A stretch of DNA of 6,534 bases from Peptoniphilaceae bacterium (GTDB lineage: Bacteria; Bacillota; Clostridia; Tissierellales; Peptoniphilaceae): assembly GCA_029983595.1 (NCBI GenBank), contig JASBZD010000072.1, positions 1-6,534 of the forward strand, given 5' to 3'. A model generated the notes under the pieces. It saw only the letters and a program-made list of their open reading frames with translations, was not told where the DNA came from and did not search any database. The translations under genes and the position numbers were made by a program. Shown in pieces: positions 5,267 through 6,534 of the stretch. Within the stretch, counting starts at the first letter, position 1. Each line of letters begins with the position of its first letter.

Positions 5267-6534
5267 ATGAATAAAAATGTTATTAGTTTATTAATTATTG
5301 TAGCCTATCTAATTTTGATGCTAGGTGTAACTGTAAGCAATTCAAGAAAAAAACAATCTAATAATACAACTCAGGCATTTTTCCTAGCTAATAGAGGAGT
5401 AGGCGGGATTTTAATGGCGCTTACGATGATAGCGGGAATGCAGAGTACTTTTGCGTTTTTAGGCGCTCCTGGAATGTATTACCAACATGGAGTTTCCTAT
5501 ATAGTAATGGTTCTAAGCCAGGTATGGGTAGCATTTATGGTAATCTTTTTAGGTAATAAAGTAAGAATGCAGGCTAATAAATATGGCTATATGTCTATTG
5601 GAGATTATTTTCAGGATAGATATGAATCGGGATATTTAAAAATCTTAGCTTCAATAATTTCAGTTTTAATGACTCTTATCTTTTTATCAATGCAATATGT
5701 AGGAAATGCTACAGCACTTTCTATAATAACTGGAGATCTTTTAGATTATAAAGTAGCACTAATTATATCGGTTCTTTTTTCATTATTATATGTAATTATA
5801 GGTGGTGCAGGCGGAGTAGTTTTATTAGATGCTTTCCAAGCTATTATACTTATGACTGGTATTGTAATAGCGGCAATTATTGCTATAAAACCTTTTGGTG
5901 GAGTAGCTGAGTTATTTTTAGCTACTAAAGATATAGCGCCAGAACTATTATCTAGACCAGGAGCTAAGGGAACATATACTGATCCATACTGGATTATGCA
6001 ATTTATAGTGCTACCATTTGGGATTTGGCTATGTCCTTATATTTGGTCTAAATCTCTAATGGCCAAAGATAAAAGTGCACTTGCTAAATCAGCAATAAGT
6101 GTACCAGTTTCACAAATTTTAATTTTTGGTTTTTCTGCATTATTTATAGGTCTAGCTGGACATTCCCTTTTAACAAATGTAGATAGAGCAGATACAGTTT
6201 TACCAATTATGATGACACAATATAGTAACTGGCTTATAGCAGCTTTAATTATGGCGGCGGCTATATCAGCGGGGATGAGTACAATAAATGCGATGCTACT
6301 TTCTTTATCTCAAATCGTTTCACAAGATTTAATATTCTTTAATAGAAAAGACGAAATTTCAGATGAAAAAAATATGAAAGTTTCTAGATTTATAATAGTA
6401 ATCATAGCTATCGTAGCAGCTTTTATAGCACTAAATCCGCCTAAAGCCTTAGTTCAAGTAGTACAAGATGTCGCTTATACGGGCCTTGCGCAACTTGCTC
6501 CAGCATTTGTGTTGGGATTATATTGGAAATATGC
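5267..6534 (+). CDS. Sodium:solute symporter family transporter (3' end outside window)
   Basis: This is a secondary transporter of the SSF (LeuT-fold) family that imports a solute with Na+. There are 422 complete codons and no stop before the window edge; family members usually run about 470-500, so roughly the last 50-80 residues are missing. Multiple hydrophobic helices are visible, starting at 5-23. SSF hallmarks include the broken first core helix around MIAGMQSTFAFLGAPGM (54-70), GGAGGVVLLDAFQ (179-191, with LD in place of the usual TD) and AAISAGMST (331-339). A335, S338 and T339 match in spacing the Na2-site residues A361, S364 and S365 of vSGLT. The ATG at 5267 has GAGG at 5253-5256, inside the preceding gene, with a 10-base spacer, so coupling is likely. 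The substrate is unknown; pantothenate, proline and other acids are all possible in this family. Confidence 0.92.
   Translation, partial: MNKNVISLLIIVAYLILMLGVTVSNSRKKQSNNTTQAFFLANRGVGGILMALTMIAGMQSTFAFLGAPGMYYQHGVSYIVMVLSQVWVAFMVIFLGNKVRMQANKYGYMSIGDYFQDRYESGYLKILASIISVLMTLIFLSMQYVGNATALSIITGDLLDYKVALIISVLFSLLYVIIGGAGGVVLLDAFQAIILMTGIVIAAIIAIKPFGGVAELFLATKDIAPELLSRPGAKGTYTDPYWIMQFIVLPFGIWLCPYIWSKSLMAKDKSALAKSAISVPVSQILIFGFSALFIGLAGHSLLTNVDRADTVLPIMMTQYSNWLIAALIMAAAISAGMSTINAMLLSLSQIVSQDLIFFNRKDEISDEKNMKVSRFIIVIIAIVAAFIALNPPKALVQVVQDVAYTGLAQLAPAFVLGLYWKY

Noticed and set aside
1..6534. High frequency of CTAG tetranucleotides throughout the window
   Set aside because: Many CTAG sites are visible inside genes, but this reflects AT-rich codon use (CTA and TCT-AGA junctions) and is not clustered at any functional site.
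5267..6534. Possible truncation of the symporter
   Set aside because: The frame is simply cut by the window edge. There is no internal stop or frameshift, and the conserved core is intact.

Overview
The window is AT-rich (about one third G+C by eye). It uses AGA, ATA and TTA codons heavily and has strong purine-rich Shine-Dalgarno sites (AGAGG, AAAGG, GAGG), as expected of a low-GC Firmicute. Several PurN and PurH signatures, such as the CGEGFYG loop of PurN and the NPCGIG and APSFSE segments of PurH, look clostridial. I would guess an anaerobic Clostridia or Tissierellia lineage, but the sequence here does not fix the genus.

Bases 1-3652 hold the distal half of a de novo purine operon, all on the plus strand: the C-terminal end of purF, then complete purM, purN and purH. 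The genes are packed tightly (17-bp overlap, 25-bp overlap, 2-bp gap), with each Shine-Dalgarno site inside or touching the preceding gene, so they are almost certainly co-transcribed and translationally coupled. Together they cover the first committed step (PurF), AIR formation (PurM), GAR formylation (PurN) and the last two steps to IMP (PurH). purD, the usual next gene in the Bacillus order, does not follow purH.

Bases 3653-3749 form a 97-bp junction. It holds a weak terminator-like hairpin, a TATAAT box and four copies of one hexamer (TAGATT/AATCTA) arranged as two inverted repeats. This looks like the end of one transcription unit and the start of another.

Bases 3750-6534 hold a second group: a Zn-dependent M20-type amidase of the hydantoinase/carbamoylase family, a 90-bp gap dominated by a long imperfect hairpin, a 69-residue two-helix membrane protein (DUF3311/YhdT-like), and the first 422 codons of a sodium:solute symporter, which runs off the window. 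The small membrane protein and the symporter are 5 bp apart and coupled. The plausible reading is uptake of an organic acid, amino acid or ureide-type compound, followed perhaps by cytoplasmic hydrolysis by the amidase. The substrate cannot be read from sequence.

There are no RNA genes, CRISPR arrays, insertion sequences or obvious new enzymatic systems. The points most worth a second look are the two intergenic regulatory structures and the amidase/symporter pairing.
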